Positions 33,846 to 47,700 of a stretch of 64,000 bases of DNA are shown one piece after another; position 1 is the stretch's first letter; every line of letters starts with the position of its first letter. This DNA comes from Beta vulgaris subsp. vulgaris (Eukaryota; Streptophyta; Magnoliopsida; Caryophyllales; Amaranthaceae). Location: assembly GCF_026745355.1 (NCBI RefSeq), contig NC_079208.1:57643892-57707891 (forward strand). Direction: 5' to 3'. Both the position numbers and the translations under genes were made by a program. The notes beneath the pieces are model-generated. The model was not told the origin of the DNA and searched no databases. It saw nothing but the letters and a program-made list of their open reading frames with translations.

Positions 33846-36800
33846 TCAAACTGCATCCTTGCCTTTCTTCTGTTTTTTGGTTCCACCCTTGGAAGTTGAT
33901 GGACCAGCAGCAGCCTTTCTTTTCCTTCCATGCTGAGTACTCCCATCAGATTGTTGTGGTTGGGATGTTGATGCACCAGATTCCTTCCTTTGCTTCGTGT
34001 AGCCCCTCCCTTGCATGTCCTTGAATTGTGGCCTATTTCTTTGCACTTGCCACACCTAATAGTGCTGCTCCTCTTCCCTTTTTTCTTGTCATTTGGACTC
34101 TCTTCCTCTGTTTAGCAGGCCTTCCAGCACATCTTTTGAATGGGGGAGGGTCAATTATAGGGAGTTCAAACTCAGGCCATTGAGAGGAGTCAGGCATGGG
34201 GTGTATGTGGCTTGCATAGGTCTCTTTATATGCAGCCCCCTTGTAGTAGTCAGAGACATAGTCATGTGGGTTAAGCCTCTGGTCAAAAATAACCCTCAAA
34301 CCATGTTTGCAGGGTATACCAGTGCCCTGCCATTTGCCACAGCCACATGTCCTAGTTTCTAGCCTAATAGGGAAGTGCACATGATCATCCAGCACCTCAA
34401 ACTCCCCTCCACCAGCTTCCACAACATGGCAGAACCTGCTTTCATCAGCCCTGACCTCCAACAACTTAGTGGCATAGTCAGTGAGGTCAGTGGGTTCCAT
34501 GTCAACAGCTCTGTCAAATCTAGCCCCCACCTTTTTCATACACCAACCCCTAATTTCTGCAAATGTAGAAAACAAAATAAGCACCTAATAAGAGGCATAT
34601 GTAGAACAAGAAAACAAAACAATTTCCTTACCTTCCAACAAAGTGAGGACAGGGAGATCTCTGAAAGGTTTTGTGCACGCATTGAAAGACTCAACAAAAT
34701 TTGTTGTGTTGTGATCACAACACACAACAGGGTCAAATAATGCCTAGACCACTGCTCCTCTGCCTTGTCCAGATATTCTGTAGCTTTAGGATCAACCTTT
34801 GTTATCTTCTCCATGGCTTTGTTGTATACATAAAGGTTGTAGGCATTAGCAGCAATCCAAAAAGATTTGTGGAAAGCAGGGCCAGTGAATCCAGCATTCT
34901 TGCAATTGGAATATAGGTGTTGACAGCAAATCCTCCTAGTAGCTTTAGGGAACACCTCCAACAGTGCTCCCTCAACACCCTACATGGAAGAGAAAATAAA
35001 TTAAATCAGTTAGTTTGGAACAAAAAAGGATGTAAGGAAAGATAAGTTAGATATTTAATTATGGAAGGAAAGAAATGTTACCCTCATCCTGTCACTTATG
35101 AATGTCCAGTCATCCTTGTTAACACCTTGTGACTGGAAAACCAATTTCAAGTTTCTGAAAAAATAGCTCCAACTATCTTTACTCTCTGTGTCCACTATCC
35201 CATAAGCTATTGGAAATATTTCATTATTTCCATCAATAGCCACAACAGTCAACAATATTCTTTATAGAACCCACTTAAATGTGTCCCATCAAACCCAATA
35301 AGAGGTCTGCACCCTCTTAGAAACCCCTTGAACTGAGCTGCAAATGAGAAGAAACAGCCTTGAACTTTGGTGTGCTGTTTGAAGAGTTGGCTGTCCAAGT
35401 CACCAAAGCATAGCTACCAGTGTTAGTCCTCTTTATCATCTCTGCATATGCTGGTAGCAGCCCATAGATTCAGAGAAGCCCCCATACATCTGCTCCTTTG
35501 TCATGCACTTCACCTTATATAACAACCTTTCCTTCACCTTTATCCTAAACCTTTCCAAACACATTTTTTAATGAGTGCACAGGTACATCAGGGTTTGCAC
35601 TAATTACATCACCCAAATGCCTTGTTAACCAAACACTGGTAACCATTGGGTTCTCCTCCATTCTGCCACACAACTTATGCTCACCTGTTACAGACTTTAT
35701 GGCCCAACTAATGCCATCCATCAGTTTGGATGCATGAATTCTCCACTCACAGTCCTCTATTATACACCTAGCAGTGAACCTAAGGTTGTCAGCCTTCTCA
35801 ACCCTCACTGCAAACCCCTCTTGAATACAGTAGTCCTTGAACACTCCAAGGAAGTGATCTTTGTTTGAAAAGATCATCCACTGATCAAGCTTCACCTGCC
35901 CAAAAAGCATCTCTCCCACAACTGTACCATTTGTGTACAACTTGTCTAAAACTGACCCCCATCCAAGTAATCCTCACATTCTTTCTCTAGCAATACATCC
36001 ACTTCTTCATCCTCAACTTCACCCTCTAATTCTAAATCATAACCTCATCATCTGAACTCCCTTCTTCCCAAACATAATCATCATCAGCCTCATCATCCTC
36101 AGATTCTTCTTCCAGTTCATCTTCCCTATGCTCAGGTTGATGCTCAGGTTGTTGGGGAGGCATTCTAGGCTTCCTAACCCCTCTCTCTGATCTCCTAGTC
36201 TTTGGTACATATGTACCAACCCTCTTAGCAGTGGTTTTAGCAGCTTTAAACCCCTTCTTTGCTCCCTTTTTCTTTGCAGCACCTACTTTCTTTGAAGCAG
36301 CAGGTTTGGAAGATTGGGGATCTGAGTGTGTTTGTTTTCAGTTGGTTGGGATGGAGGAGGGGAAGCTTGGGGAGGTGATTGTGTTTGTGGTTGTGTTTCA
36401 GGTGGTGGGGATGGAGGAGGGGAAGCTTGGGGAGGGGATGGTGGAGGAGATGGGGGTGGTTGGAAAGGGTGGACAGGGGATTGTGTGTGTGGTGGAGGGG
36501 GGGCAGGGGAGTCTGTTTGTGGTGGAGGGGGGGCAGGGGAGTGTGCTTGTGACTCTGCTTCAGGTTGTGACTCTCCCATCACCACTTCTTCTTGTGAAAA
36601 AATCCTTAAATACTCCATCACACTCATATCATCAGGATTATAAACTGGAATTTCAATTGCCACAGGGGGCATTTGCTCCTCCAACTCCCTCAATTCATCT
36701 TCTTCCTGTCTTTTTCTTTCTTCCTCCCTCTCTCTTTCCTTTTCTTCAGCAATCTTTCTTAGTTTCTCAGCCTCAGCTTTTCTCTTTTCTTCCCTCAAGT

Positions 36801-37107
36801 CCTTCACTAATTTCATCACAAACCTAGGAGGTTGCTGTGTATCCTCTATGAATACCTCAACAGTATCCAATCCTACAAACCCACCCCACATATTTGAAAG
36901 ATGTGGATCATCATACAACTCCACTAGTTTTTTGGTCCTTGGATGCTTGTAATGGACTCTAAAATTTTCAGGCAACCACACACCTTGCTTCACAGACTCA
37001 TCATGTATCTCATTGAACAAATCAATAATACTAGTTAAGTCTACATCTTCCACCCTAACATCAAACTGCTTACCCTTATAATCACACAACAACCACATCC
37101 CTTCCAT
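33846..37107 (-). pseudogene. MULE transposase (MuDR type), broken
   Basis: The reading order on the minus strand is recognisable. ATG at 37107 starts an N-terminal module (MEGMWLLCDYKGKQFDVRV) ending in a proline-rich tract (36326-36560). An acidic stretch (DELEEESEDDEADDDYVWEE, about 36060-36130) follows. Next is the MuDR N-terminal domain (35545-35940) and the central transposase region in pieces (35055-35255, containing LTVVAIDGNNEIFPIAYGIV, and 34536-34961). Then comes a SWIM zinc finger, CGCGKWQGTGIPCKHG, at about 34300-34360, and a zinc knuckle, CGKCKEIGHNSRTC, at about 34011-34054 in a third frame. Frames change at least five times and stops interrupt the catalytic part, e.g. between 35260 and 35540. 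Some breaks could be introns, but not all, so the enzyme is most likely dead. Confidence 0.88.
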
Positions 37108-37734
37108 CTAAAATGAAATCAAACAAACAAAATAGAAGAGAATTTGAGAATGCAGAGAACCCTAAACCAAAAACTACATAATTTCAGCATACATGAAGAA
37201 ATAAACACACTATTCAACATTATACGGAATTCATGCAAAAAAATTGCTAAAACAGCAAAATACCAAAAACTGAAAGAACTTGTGATATCAAATAACCCTA
37301 AACAGGAAACTATGAAATATAGCATGGATGAACATAAATAACACACCCAGTAGATTTAACAACTAAATAATGCAAAATTTCAAAAAAAAGAGTTACAAAA
37401 TCTTACCTTTGTGGAATTTTGAAAAGATACCCTAAAATTTGCGAACTCACTTCCTTAGCTTACCCAAGCACGATTCCCTTTTTCGCGTCAACTTCCAAGT
37501 GCAAAGATTTTGATTTGTTTGCAGAATAATTCAACCCAGATTTTTTTGGAAATTTTTTGCTAACCGACTTGAAGGAAGAAGAACAGAGGAAGAGGGAAGA
37601 TGAATGGGAGTTGGAGGGTTTTTTTTCGAAGGATTGGGTTTACTAGCGCCTTAATGAGGGCATTAATGTAATAACCCACTAACGGCAACTTAACGCCGTC
37701 AATGAGTAAGGGTATTTATTGTTGTTTATTAAAT

Positions 37735-37820
37735 TATCAGGGGTACCTAGTGCATTAGTTTAAAGTTAGGGGTACCCCATGAATTTTATTAAAGTACAGG
37801 GGTACCTGGTGAAAAAACCG
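37735..37820 (-). repeat. Right terminal inverted repeat of the MULE
   Basis: Complement of the left end, with the same three ggtacccct-type blocks. It ends at 37820, right before the second copy of tatattcta. Confidence 0.93.
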
Positions 37821-37998
37821 TATATTCTAACCCGGAGCATAAGCCAACCCCCAACCAACCCCACTCTACAGTGTGATTCATTCGTCATTTCATTGACTTC
37901 GCTTTCATCACTTTCTCCTTAAACCCTCCCTTCAAAAATCCTCACTATTTTCCTCTTCTTCTTCTCTCGCCTCTCTCTCTCTCTCCTCCTTATCTCCA

Positions 37999-40900
37999 AT
38001 GGCGTCAATCTCCGCTCCTGGCGCCATCCGCTTCTCCCCTCTCTCCTCCTCCAACCGCCATAAACCAAAACCTCCTTCCATCCACCTCCCCAAATCCACT
38101 CCAATCCTCTCTTCTCTCTCCTCCCCTCATTCTCAACCTCAACCTCAACCTCTCTCCATTCCAATCCCTAATTCAACCCCTAATTTCTCTCTCCTCTCTC
38201 ATCCTCTCCCCAAAACCCTAATTCTCTCCTCCGCCGGCCTCCTCCTCTTCCTCCTCGGCGGCGGAGGCGGCGGAGGAGTCGCCGGCGGCGGCGGTGGTGG
38301 TGGAGGTGGTGGAGGAAGTAATGGAGGTGGCTCACCATGGTGGTCGAATTTAGCGATAGCGAAAGACGAAGATTCTGAAGGATGGGACTCTCATGGACTT
38401 CCTGCTAATATTGTGGTTCAGTTGAGTAAGCTTTCTGGTTTTAAAAAGTATAAGGTTTCTGATATTTTGTTCTTTGATCAACGACGTCGTTCTACTGTTG
38501 GTACTGAAGATTCGTTCTTTGAGATGGTTTCTCTTCGACCTGGTGGTATTTATACTAAAGCTCAACTTCAGAAAGAACTTGAAACCCTAGCTACTTGTGG
38601 AATGTTTGAGAAGGTTGATTTGGATAGCAAAACTAATCCTGATGGTTCTCTTAAAGTTACTATCTCTTTTCTTGAAAGTACTTGGCAATCTGCTGATAAA
38701 TTCAGGTTATTTTTTTTCTCTTTGTTTGTTGATTGATTTGTTTTTCATAGTAATGCTATTGGATTTGGTTGATGTTATCTTAGTTTGATTGGTTTCGATG
38801 ACTTTCGAGTGTTTTAGATTCCGGTTATTTGCTTGAATGTGGTGGTATTTGGTTATAATTGGAATGCATATGATCATTGATGTGCTCAATGTTGAATTAC
38901 TGATGTAACATACTTATGGCAAATTGGCAATGCACTACTTTTATTGTTATTATCTTTGATTATCGATTAGTAAAGCTTGTAAAACATTGATATTTTGATA
39001 ATACATTACGAGATTAATTCAATGGTCTATTATATGATAGCATTTTTACTTATATATTAGTTCTAAAACGTGGTCAAAGTTAGAATTTGAATAGTGCAAA
39101 ATGTCCTATGTTGTGTGTATTTAGGAACGGAGGTAGTATTATAGATTGGATTTTGTTTCTAGGAAGTATAGTGGAGAATTTGAATTGGAAATTGATATTT
39201 GTGTATATTTGGCTTTAAGGTGCATCAATGTGGGGTTGATGCAACAGACGAAGGCGGTTGAGATGGATGCTGATATGACTGATAAGGAGAAGATGGATTT
39301 TTTTATAAGCCAGGAGAATGATTATAAGAAGAGGATTGATCGGTCTCGCCCGTGCCTGTTGCCCACCCCGATATACCGAGAGGTCATGAAGATGTTGGAT
39401 GATCAAGGGAAGGTGACAGCTAGGTTGTTGCAGAAAATTAGAGATACTGTTCAGAAATGGTACCATGACGAGGGGTATGCATGTGCTCAAGTCGTCAATT
39501 TTGGGAATTTGAATACAAAGGAAGTTGTTTGTGAGGTCGTGGAAGGGGATATTACTCAGTTGTTGATTCAATTCCAGGATAAACTTGGGAATGTAGTGGA
39601 AGGGAATACTCAGTTTCCTGTTGTCTGGAGGGAATTGCCTAAACAGGTAATATCATTTAGCTTGTGTTTGCTAATCATTTTGAATATGCAGTGTTTGAGA
39701 TTTGTTGATATTCCCAAACATGGCTACTTATCTATCGTGCCACGGCCCTGATCCTCTCGTCCCTACCAGTAAAAAAAAGTGATGTTCATGGGGGGATTTT
39801 AAATTAATCATGTGTTGAAAGGAGTACTTGTTTCATAATAGCAGTTTAACAGTTTGACCTTGTGTTGTTAATTTCAATGGCCGAAAATGCTGCTTAAGAA
39901 ATTTGGTTTATACATCATAATACATGTATTTTTGTGTTCCAAGTCCAAAATGTGACTATAATGTACATCAGGGTTTTTAGTTGTTTAGGCTTCATAAGCA
40001 AAACTGCACCATAAAAATTTAGGATCATTTTAAAGATTGAGCTCACATCATTTGTGGAAAAATATGTTTACGACTTCTTTGATGCCTGACTATTCCGTAA
40101 ATCTGTTCTGATGATATGATCATTATTGTGATGCCAGCTACGTAAATGGTCACATTTGCTAGCTCTAGCTGTGTTTCATAGTATTGCAGTGTTCTACACG
40201 AGCCTAAATTAGTTTGTTTTGGTGTCTATATGTTGTAGCTTAGAGTAGGTCATGTCTTTAACATAGAAGCAGGCAAGCAAGCTTTGAGAAATATAAACTC
40301 TCTGGGTTTATTTTCAAACATTGAAGTGAATCCACGTCCTGACGAGAAGAGTGAAGGAGGAATTATTGTTGAGATTAAGCTTAAAGAACTTGATCAGAAG
40401 TCAGCTGAAGTGAGTACTGAGTGGAGTATTGTTCCTGGGCGTCAAGGCCGTCCAACTCTGGTAAGTTTCATTGTCTTGTCCTACCACCATATGTTAATGG
40501 GTTCTTTATTAAGTTCTAACTGCACCTTCTTTTCTTTTACCTCTTGATGTCTCAGGCGTCTATCCAGCCAGGTGGAACTGTCTCCTTTGAACACCGAAAC
40601 ATCAAAGGTCTTAATAGATCATTTCTTGGCTCAGTGACCACTAGTAACTTCCTCAATCCACAGGTATCTAAATTTCTATATTAGGTCTTAAAGGCTTGTA
40701 TTACTTCACCAACTCTTTATCTTAAGACTTGGAACAGTTCTCACCCTAAGGGATGCCTCTTCTCTTGTTCCTCCAAGGATCGCTGCTCCGTTACACGTGT
40801 CAAGTGATTGTTTGTAGCAATTACCTGTTATCCTATGTCAACAGATCACTAGATTAGTGTCTTTCTCACGAAAGATGTTTAGGCCACTTGTCCTTTTGTC

Positions 40901-43900
40901 CCACTTCCTAGGGGTGTTATTCTCGAGGTTCTAATCACTAGCTCATTTTCAGGATGACCTTGCTTTCAAGTTTGAATATGTGCATCCATATGTGGATGGT
41001 GTATATAATCTTCGCAACCGCACTTTTCGAGCAAGTTGCTTCAATAGCAGAAAGTTGAGTCCTGTGTTTACTGGTGGCCCAGGACTAGAAGAAGTTCCTC
41101 CTATTTGGGTTGATAGATCTGGTGTAAAAGCAAATTTCACTGAGGTTGGTAATTTCATTCTCCTAAATTTGACTTAGCTGGTCAGTTCTCTCTTGGTTCT
41201 TTCACTCATTTGTTGCAACATTATGTTACTTTTCTAGAATTTTACCCGGCAGAGCAAGTTTACTTATGGGCTTGTGTGTGAAGAGATAACAACACGCGAT
41301 GAAAGCAGCCATATTGCCGTAGCGGGTCAAAGGGTGTTGCCTAATGGTGGAATTAGTGCTGATGGACCCCCAACAACTTTAAGTGATACTGGTGTTGACC
41401 GAATGGTATTTGCCCAGGCAAATATTACTCGAGATAACACGAAGTTTGTAAATGGAGCTATTGTTGGTGACAGAAATGTGTTTCAGGTAACTCGTGTGTA
41501 CATCATTGATTGGTTCCCTAAGGCTTATGCTTTCCGAGCTATAGTGTTTTTCTTGTTGTGTTATCCCGATGATTATGCTTTTTTGTGGTTCATGCTGTCG
41601 ATGAAACTTTCTAGATAAAGTTTTTGCATAGATGACTTATCAATGATACCTTCAGATTTACGACTAACTAAATATGTTCTCTACTAACACCAGAAACTTC
41701 TTCAAATCACATCTTACTTTTCCAAACAAAGGACCTTTCAGAAAAAATGAATAGAAACAGAAATACTTGTGAACTTTGAGTATTCTGAGTGCTAACCCTG
41801 CCTGAGGGGACTGTTGTCAATGGGGCTCCTTTAGTATTTTGATTTTTCCTCGCAAGATGTGTGCTTTCAGCCATTTCCATGCAATTTTATGTCATTTTGA
41901 CATGCTGTTCTCTTGTGTTGTTCTTATACAATGTTATATACACATACACCATCGGTCCCAAATTCTCAAGAGGACGTGTAATGAGTCAATGGATATTTCA
42001 GTTGTAACTATATAAGGCATATCTTGGACCTTTATTAACTAAATTAGATTGAATTGGAGATGTCAAAATGGGAGTTACTAACATAGTAGTATAAACAAAA
42101 TCTTACGAAATCAAACGAGGAACATGGGGAGAATTATGTACCGAGGGGGTATTGTAGGGCGATAGAATTATCTCACATCATTGATGGTATAATCGAGTTT
42201 AACTAGTACTCCCTCCGTATATGGTTAGCAATTAGATATCGCAAAATAGCGTTAAGTTGCATTAGAATCTTGCATAAGTTATGTGTATATCTGACTTCTG
42301 AGTAATAAGGTGCCATTTGGTTCACTGAAGAAAAGGGAATGGAATCATGTAAAAGTGGAAAGGGGATTAGATTCAAGAAAGAAATTCTTATTAGTTTGTT
42401 TGGTTTGATCAAGGAATGGAATAATATTACCTTACATAATGTTTTTGTTTCAACTTTACAAGAATAGGAACAAGATTTTACTGAATTTCCACCCCCAATG
42501 TCCTCTTTAAAAAAAAAAAAAAATCTCACTGCTATCCTCCTAGCTTCTTAAGAGCTCCCACTTTCCATGCCATTGTCGTGCTTCATCACCATATCTGAAA
42601 TTATGCCCACATTTGAGCTCCATGGGTTTGATATATGCCAGGATATATTACTGAATTTACGGGTCAGAGGGATTGTTAAGTTTATATGGAGTTGATCTTC
42701 TTTTTTGGGTGCCTAATTTATATATTGATTGCAAATGACATAGTGTTAATATTGGAAAATTTTGCATCTTTGGATTGCAATAGACCTCATTAGATTCCTC
42801 CTGAGTGACTAAGTGAGTACCGAGTAGTCATCTAATGCTTTATGAAGTTTATTATGGAATTAATATCTTTGTAGTAGTAATTGCCAAAATGTGCAGCGAC
42901 AGTGAATATCCATATGGTTTGTTGGCTGCCTCTTTTATACCCTTTATTGGCTGGAGCCTTGTTTGGACCTTACTGATTGGTGCCTTGGTGGTTAATTCTC
43001 TAGCATGCTGTGATTGGTGCCTAGGTGGTTAATTCTCTAGCATCCTGTCAAGTGGCTGGCATCTCTTACCAGCATGATCATCTTACCCTGCTCATGCTGT
43101 TAAGCCTGCATTGATGCATTCTTATGACATTTGAAACTAACATTCCTATCACATACTTGAATTCGATTTGATGAGGATTTGAGTTATTTTCTGTCTTCTG
43201 ATTGCAGCTCGACCAAGGCCTTGGTATAGGCAGTAAATTCCCATTCTTCAACCGTCATCAGCTGACAGTAACTAAGTTCCTCCAGTTGAAGCAAGTAGAA
43301 GAAGGTGCTGGTAAACCACCGCCCCCAATTCTTGTCCTTCATGGCCACTATGGTGGCTGTGTCGGAGACCTTCCAAGTTATGATGCTTTCACCATTGGAG
43401 GACCCTATTCTGTGAGGGGTTACAACATGGGGGAACTTGGTGCAGCTAGAAACATTCTTGAGGTAAGAGTTTCCAGTCGGCTACTACCTTCATGTGGAGG
43501 TTTATCGGCAATAATCACCACAGAATTAAAGAAACGCTAAACCTTGAAATGTTTAGCATTGACCAGTCTGTGTTGAAATCTCAAATAGAAGGTGTACATC
43601 TTGATACAATATTTATTCTTGTAGAGGAAGATGAGAATGATACTTGTGTTTGAAGAGAATACTAAGATATGCAAAGCTTGTTGAGATACAAGTGTGAAGA
43701 TCGTAATTTTTTGGTCTCAAATTTTAGATGCGGAAGAATTTGCCAGTGAACCTTCAGTATCGCATCATTTGATCCATTGACTAATTCTTCTTTTTTGGTT
43801 TGTCTGCAGCTTGCTACGGAACTGCGGATACCTATCAAAAACACACATGTTTACGCTTTTGCAGAACATGGGAATGATCTTGGGAGTTCCAAAGATGTCA

Positions 43901-44049
43901 AGGGTAATCCAACTGAAGTTTACAGGAGAATGGGCCAGGGATCATCTTATGGAGTTGGTGTCAAGCTAGGTCTCGTGCGAGCTGAGTACGCTGTTGATCA
44001 TAACTCTGGTACCGGAGCAATATTCTTCCGGTTTGGAGAAAGGTTTTGA
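37999..44049 (+). CDS. TOC75: TOC75 chloroplast outer-envelope protein import channel
   Basis: Eight exons: 37999-38705, 39220-39646, 40239-40460, 40556-40663, 40953-41144, 41238-41486, 43208-43462, 43810-44049. All junctions are GT-AG and all phases agree, giving 799 residues, close to the usual ~810. The protein is the beta-barrel pore of the TOC complex that imports precursor proteins. The Ser/Pro-rich N terminus is the transit peptide; a glycine run at about residues 87-111 is the known envelope-targeting feature. POTRA domains follow (e.g. FFEMVSLRPGGIYTKAQL; YHDEGYACAQVVNFGNL), and the Omp85-type barrel runs through YNMGELGAARN to the end, RFGERF. The leader just before ATG is CT-rich. 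Intron 1 and intron 6 hold single Stowaway-type ends (near 39124 and 42209). The promoter region is shortened by the MULE, which ends 178 bp upstream of ATG. Confidence 0.97.
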
Positions 44050-44799
44050 GCTCAGTGTTATCAGTTCACAATTGTGTGTTAGTTTGTGATCTAGCTTTTT
44101 ATAGAGTTAAGTAGAATGGAGAGGGATTTTTGAGAGTGATGGCGGATTTTTAGGAAAACTAGCCCCTTTGTCTTCTTAGGGGTGTAAGCGGGCTGACAAA
44201 AGTTTAGTCCATAGTTCAATCCAAACTTATCATACTCGATTGGATTCAAAAAAGTTTGGATTGAATTTGGATCAATTTTATGAGTTCTAGATATTTCAGA
44301 TTAGATTTGAACTCAATATGTTGGACCCAATGTCCAAAATTTTAAGAATGTGTAGAAAAAATAATTTGCTCCATTTATTCAATTTATGAATTTTGATTTC
44401 TTAGTGTAAGAGGATCTTATAAGCATCTATACTTATATTCTAGTATGGTACCAATATAACTAATCTACTTTTATTTAAGAAAAACTTCAATATGACGTGC
44501 TTATATAAAATATTAAAATTTTGATTGCTCAATTTTATGTATTGGAATGAATTAGTCCAATTACGGTCCGTTTGATAATCGTTACAAAAAATGTAGCGGT
44601 GAGATACCTAACCTCTCTGTTTAAATCAACTACTAACACACTATCATTTTACAATAGTGTATTTATAAATAAAAAATGTAGGATAAGCTAGGAAGCTGCG
44701 CCATAATACATAGTAGTATTTCCAATTGAAATATTATAACTTGGGTTGGTTACAAAAATACAACAAAATTCCAACAGGATAACATATAGTTTTTCGATG

Positions 44800-47700
44800 T
44801 TATAAACCCAATTCTTTCTTCAATTGAGCAAGAGTAGCTTCAATATCGTCAATACTTTCTTCAATATTGCTCTTTCCACCAGTTCTATTTTCATCACTAT
44901 TTCCTCTTTGTGCTCTAGAACTTCCAAAAGAACCTTCTGTAGGTGCCTCAACACCTTCATCTGTGATGTTAAGTTCCTTTTCCAAGAATTCGACGAACTC
45001 TTCACCAATTTCCTGTGTATCATAACGGTAGATCATATTAGATCTGCCTTCTTAAACTCAAGCAGCAGCACCATTTTTCAAGTTGCGAAAAAGCTAAATG
45101 AAGAAGGTTCTCCAATGAACAAGAAAGAGAAATTGGTTTGGAGTCCACACCAAGTTACCAGTAGGCCCCTTTCTCACCGTTATTTAGCCATAAACTTTTC
45201 CGAGTTCAGATATGAACAATAAGAAAACATAAGGAATTCAGGCTCACCGCTAACTCTTCCCACAAGCTCTTCGGAGTCCCCTCCGATGACGCATTTGCTT
45301 CCCAGTTTTGATATTCTTCCTGTAGATCTCTAAAGAAATCACCTGCAACACCCAACCCAATTGAGCAGCGATAACTAAATAAAGAGTGCTTCAATTGAAT
45401 GATATCACCAGATGAAATAAGAAGCAAAAAAGGAATATCCCCTGATAACTAACAGGAGATATGGAACATAACTAGCCCTTTGACCTTGCACAAGTCAAAG
45501 ATAATAATATCTACCTACTGTTATTTGGACATCCCTCATAAATTCACCTGCAACAGAAAGTTCAATATAAGAATATATTCCTATGACAGCACTACACACA
45601 CATGACAGATCAGAGAAGGCAGGGTGGTTTTTTCTTGACAGATATTGCAGCATAGAACCATAGCCGCTTCGAGTTCTTAGGTGTTCCCCAGTACACCTAG
45701 AGCTAGATGAGCAAAAAAAATCGATTCAGGTACACCGAGCTCTAGTTGTACCGAGAAACATAAAAGACATACTGCGTGAACATGGACAATGTGGTATTGG
45801 TGTATAGCTAAGAAAAATCTACCACACGGCGGGCAAGTCTACTGGGAATCAGAAAAGCAATAAATTGAAACCATTTATCTTCTCTCTTTTTAGCAGCTTG
45901 CAATATGTTGTTATTCGTGAAATCTTTTATATGCTCTAACTACAAAAGGAGAGCTCTCAAAAATTTAGGCACCACACTAATAAAGAAATTCTAAATGACA
46001 AAAATGTCCCTAGCTTCCTAGCTGGGAAAGCTGTTGGGTTTATCAAACTGCTCTGAAGATTCTTTCTAATAAGAACACAACAACTAGAGAAAAACATAAA
46101 ACTCAAAATGGAATATTTCTTAATCACAGAACAATGATGAAGAAAAATCTGATATTGATAACATGAAATTGCCTACTACTTATTTCTATGACGGTATAAA
46201 GAAGCACCTTACTATGCACTTTTTATTTCCTATTAATTATAGCAAATAATGAAACAGTAATCACAGGCTCTGGAGATTAGATATGTACCTAATCCATAGA
46301 ATTCTTCCTCTTCCTGGGTGCTCCGACTTGCTCCATAAGATGAATACGAAAAGTCCGATTTGCTATTTCCAGCATCGTATCTACTTCGAGAGTCAGAGTT
46401 CATCAATGTGTTATATGCATGCTTTACTCTCATAAATTTCTCTTGAGCATTTGCCTGTACATAGAGAGGCAACTCAGGGCTACACTAAAAGGTTGAATAT
46501 TGAATTTCCATAGCTAAGTTGCCATGATTGAAAGAAAAACCACACGCATTATCATTAGTCCAAAAACGCAAAAGCTCTGATTTACAATCTATCATGCAAA
46601 AACCAATACAGTAAGATGCAATCTTGTAGCCACACATGCTTCTGTAATAACTTACCATATCCCCCATTTTACTCGTCCATCCTACCTTATAAAGCCTTGA
46701 TTCATAATTGTGGGGTTGGGCCAATCAGCTACATAGACTCTTCATAAGGTACACTGAAAGCATCAAAGAGGCAATTGAACGCCCATGGCCCTTTTACACT
46801 GGCTGCCATATTTTCATGTTAAAGACAGAAGGGGAAAAATAGGAAGAAAAAAAAAAAGGTTCTCAAGGTTTCCTATGAAAACCTTGACATCTTAAACTGC
46901 AATGACAGCTCAAAGGAACATAGTTTATGCCTATCAGGCATCAGCTATGATACTCAAATTCTTCACTTAAATGCAAGTACCCGTGTCAGATGACAATTCG
47001 ACATAGGTATGGACACTTAGACACTTCACTTGGGCCAAAATCATGGAGAATATTGAAAAAATTTACTGAGTCGCACACGTACCATGTTTGAAATGGGTAT
47101 CGAGTCCGAGTAACATAGCCTATCATCAATGTCTAAGGTTAAAGTAATTCAACTACAATCTTAAACATATAGATACCATTACAAAGGGGAAACTATAACA
47201 ATAGAAATCAAGTACATATGTGTCCCCTTTGCCGATGTAGAAGAAACGACACAAAAATGGGGCAGAAAAGAACAAAAAAGATAAGCTAAGATGTTTCTGT
47301 TTAACTGAATACAGCCATTAAAAGTTGCTAATCTTGTGAGTGCTCATTACCATCCCTTCCATGACAAACAAGGTAAGATCCATTAAGCATTACTACAGGT
47401 TGCTATTAGAGGACAGTTACAGCAAGGCCAATAATCTTCCAATGCACAAATATGAACAGCAGAACCTTTCTATCAGTGAAGTAATCACTACTCACTGTCA
47501 CTGATATAATATACCTCATTCCAACTCTTAAAACATCCTAGTAAAAAGAAACTGGTACTGCATTATTCTTAACATTGAATTTTACTTGGACAAAATGTCA
47601 GAATTCATGTATCAGCTAAACCTAATTCTACCAAACAACAACCACCCAAATGAATACATGACATTCCAACTCAAAAAAATCCTCTTTTCAACATGAAAAA

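Larger units (their letters stand above)
32911..37820. mobile_element. Complete Mutator-like element (MULE), 4910 bp
   Basis: The left end is cggttttttcaccaggtacc and the right end is its exact complement. The long inverted repeats (~90 bp) are nearly perfect. A perfect 9-bp target duplication, tatattcta, flanks it at 32902-32910 and 37821-37829, the Mutator hallmark. Near-identical ends suggest a fairly recent insertion. Inside are a broken transposase (minus strand) and an intact GRF zinc-finger gene (plus strand). The right end lies 178 bp upstream of the TOC75 start codon. Confidence 0.96.

Noticed and set aside
36231..36827. 198-codon plus-strand frame and a Gly-rich frame over 36326-36643
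   Set aside because: Antisense to the proline-rich and acidic part of the MULE transposase; composition is the mirror of that low-complexity tract.
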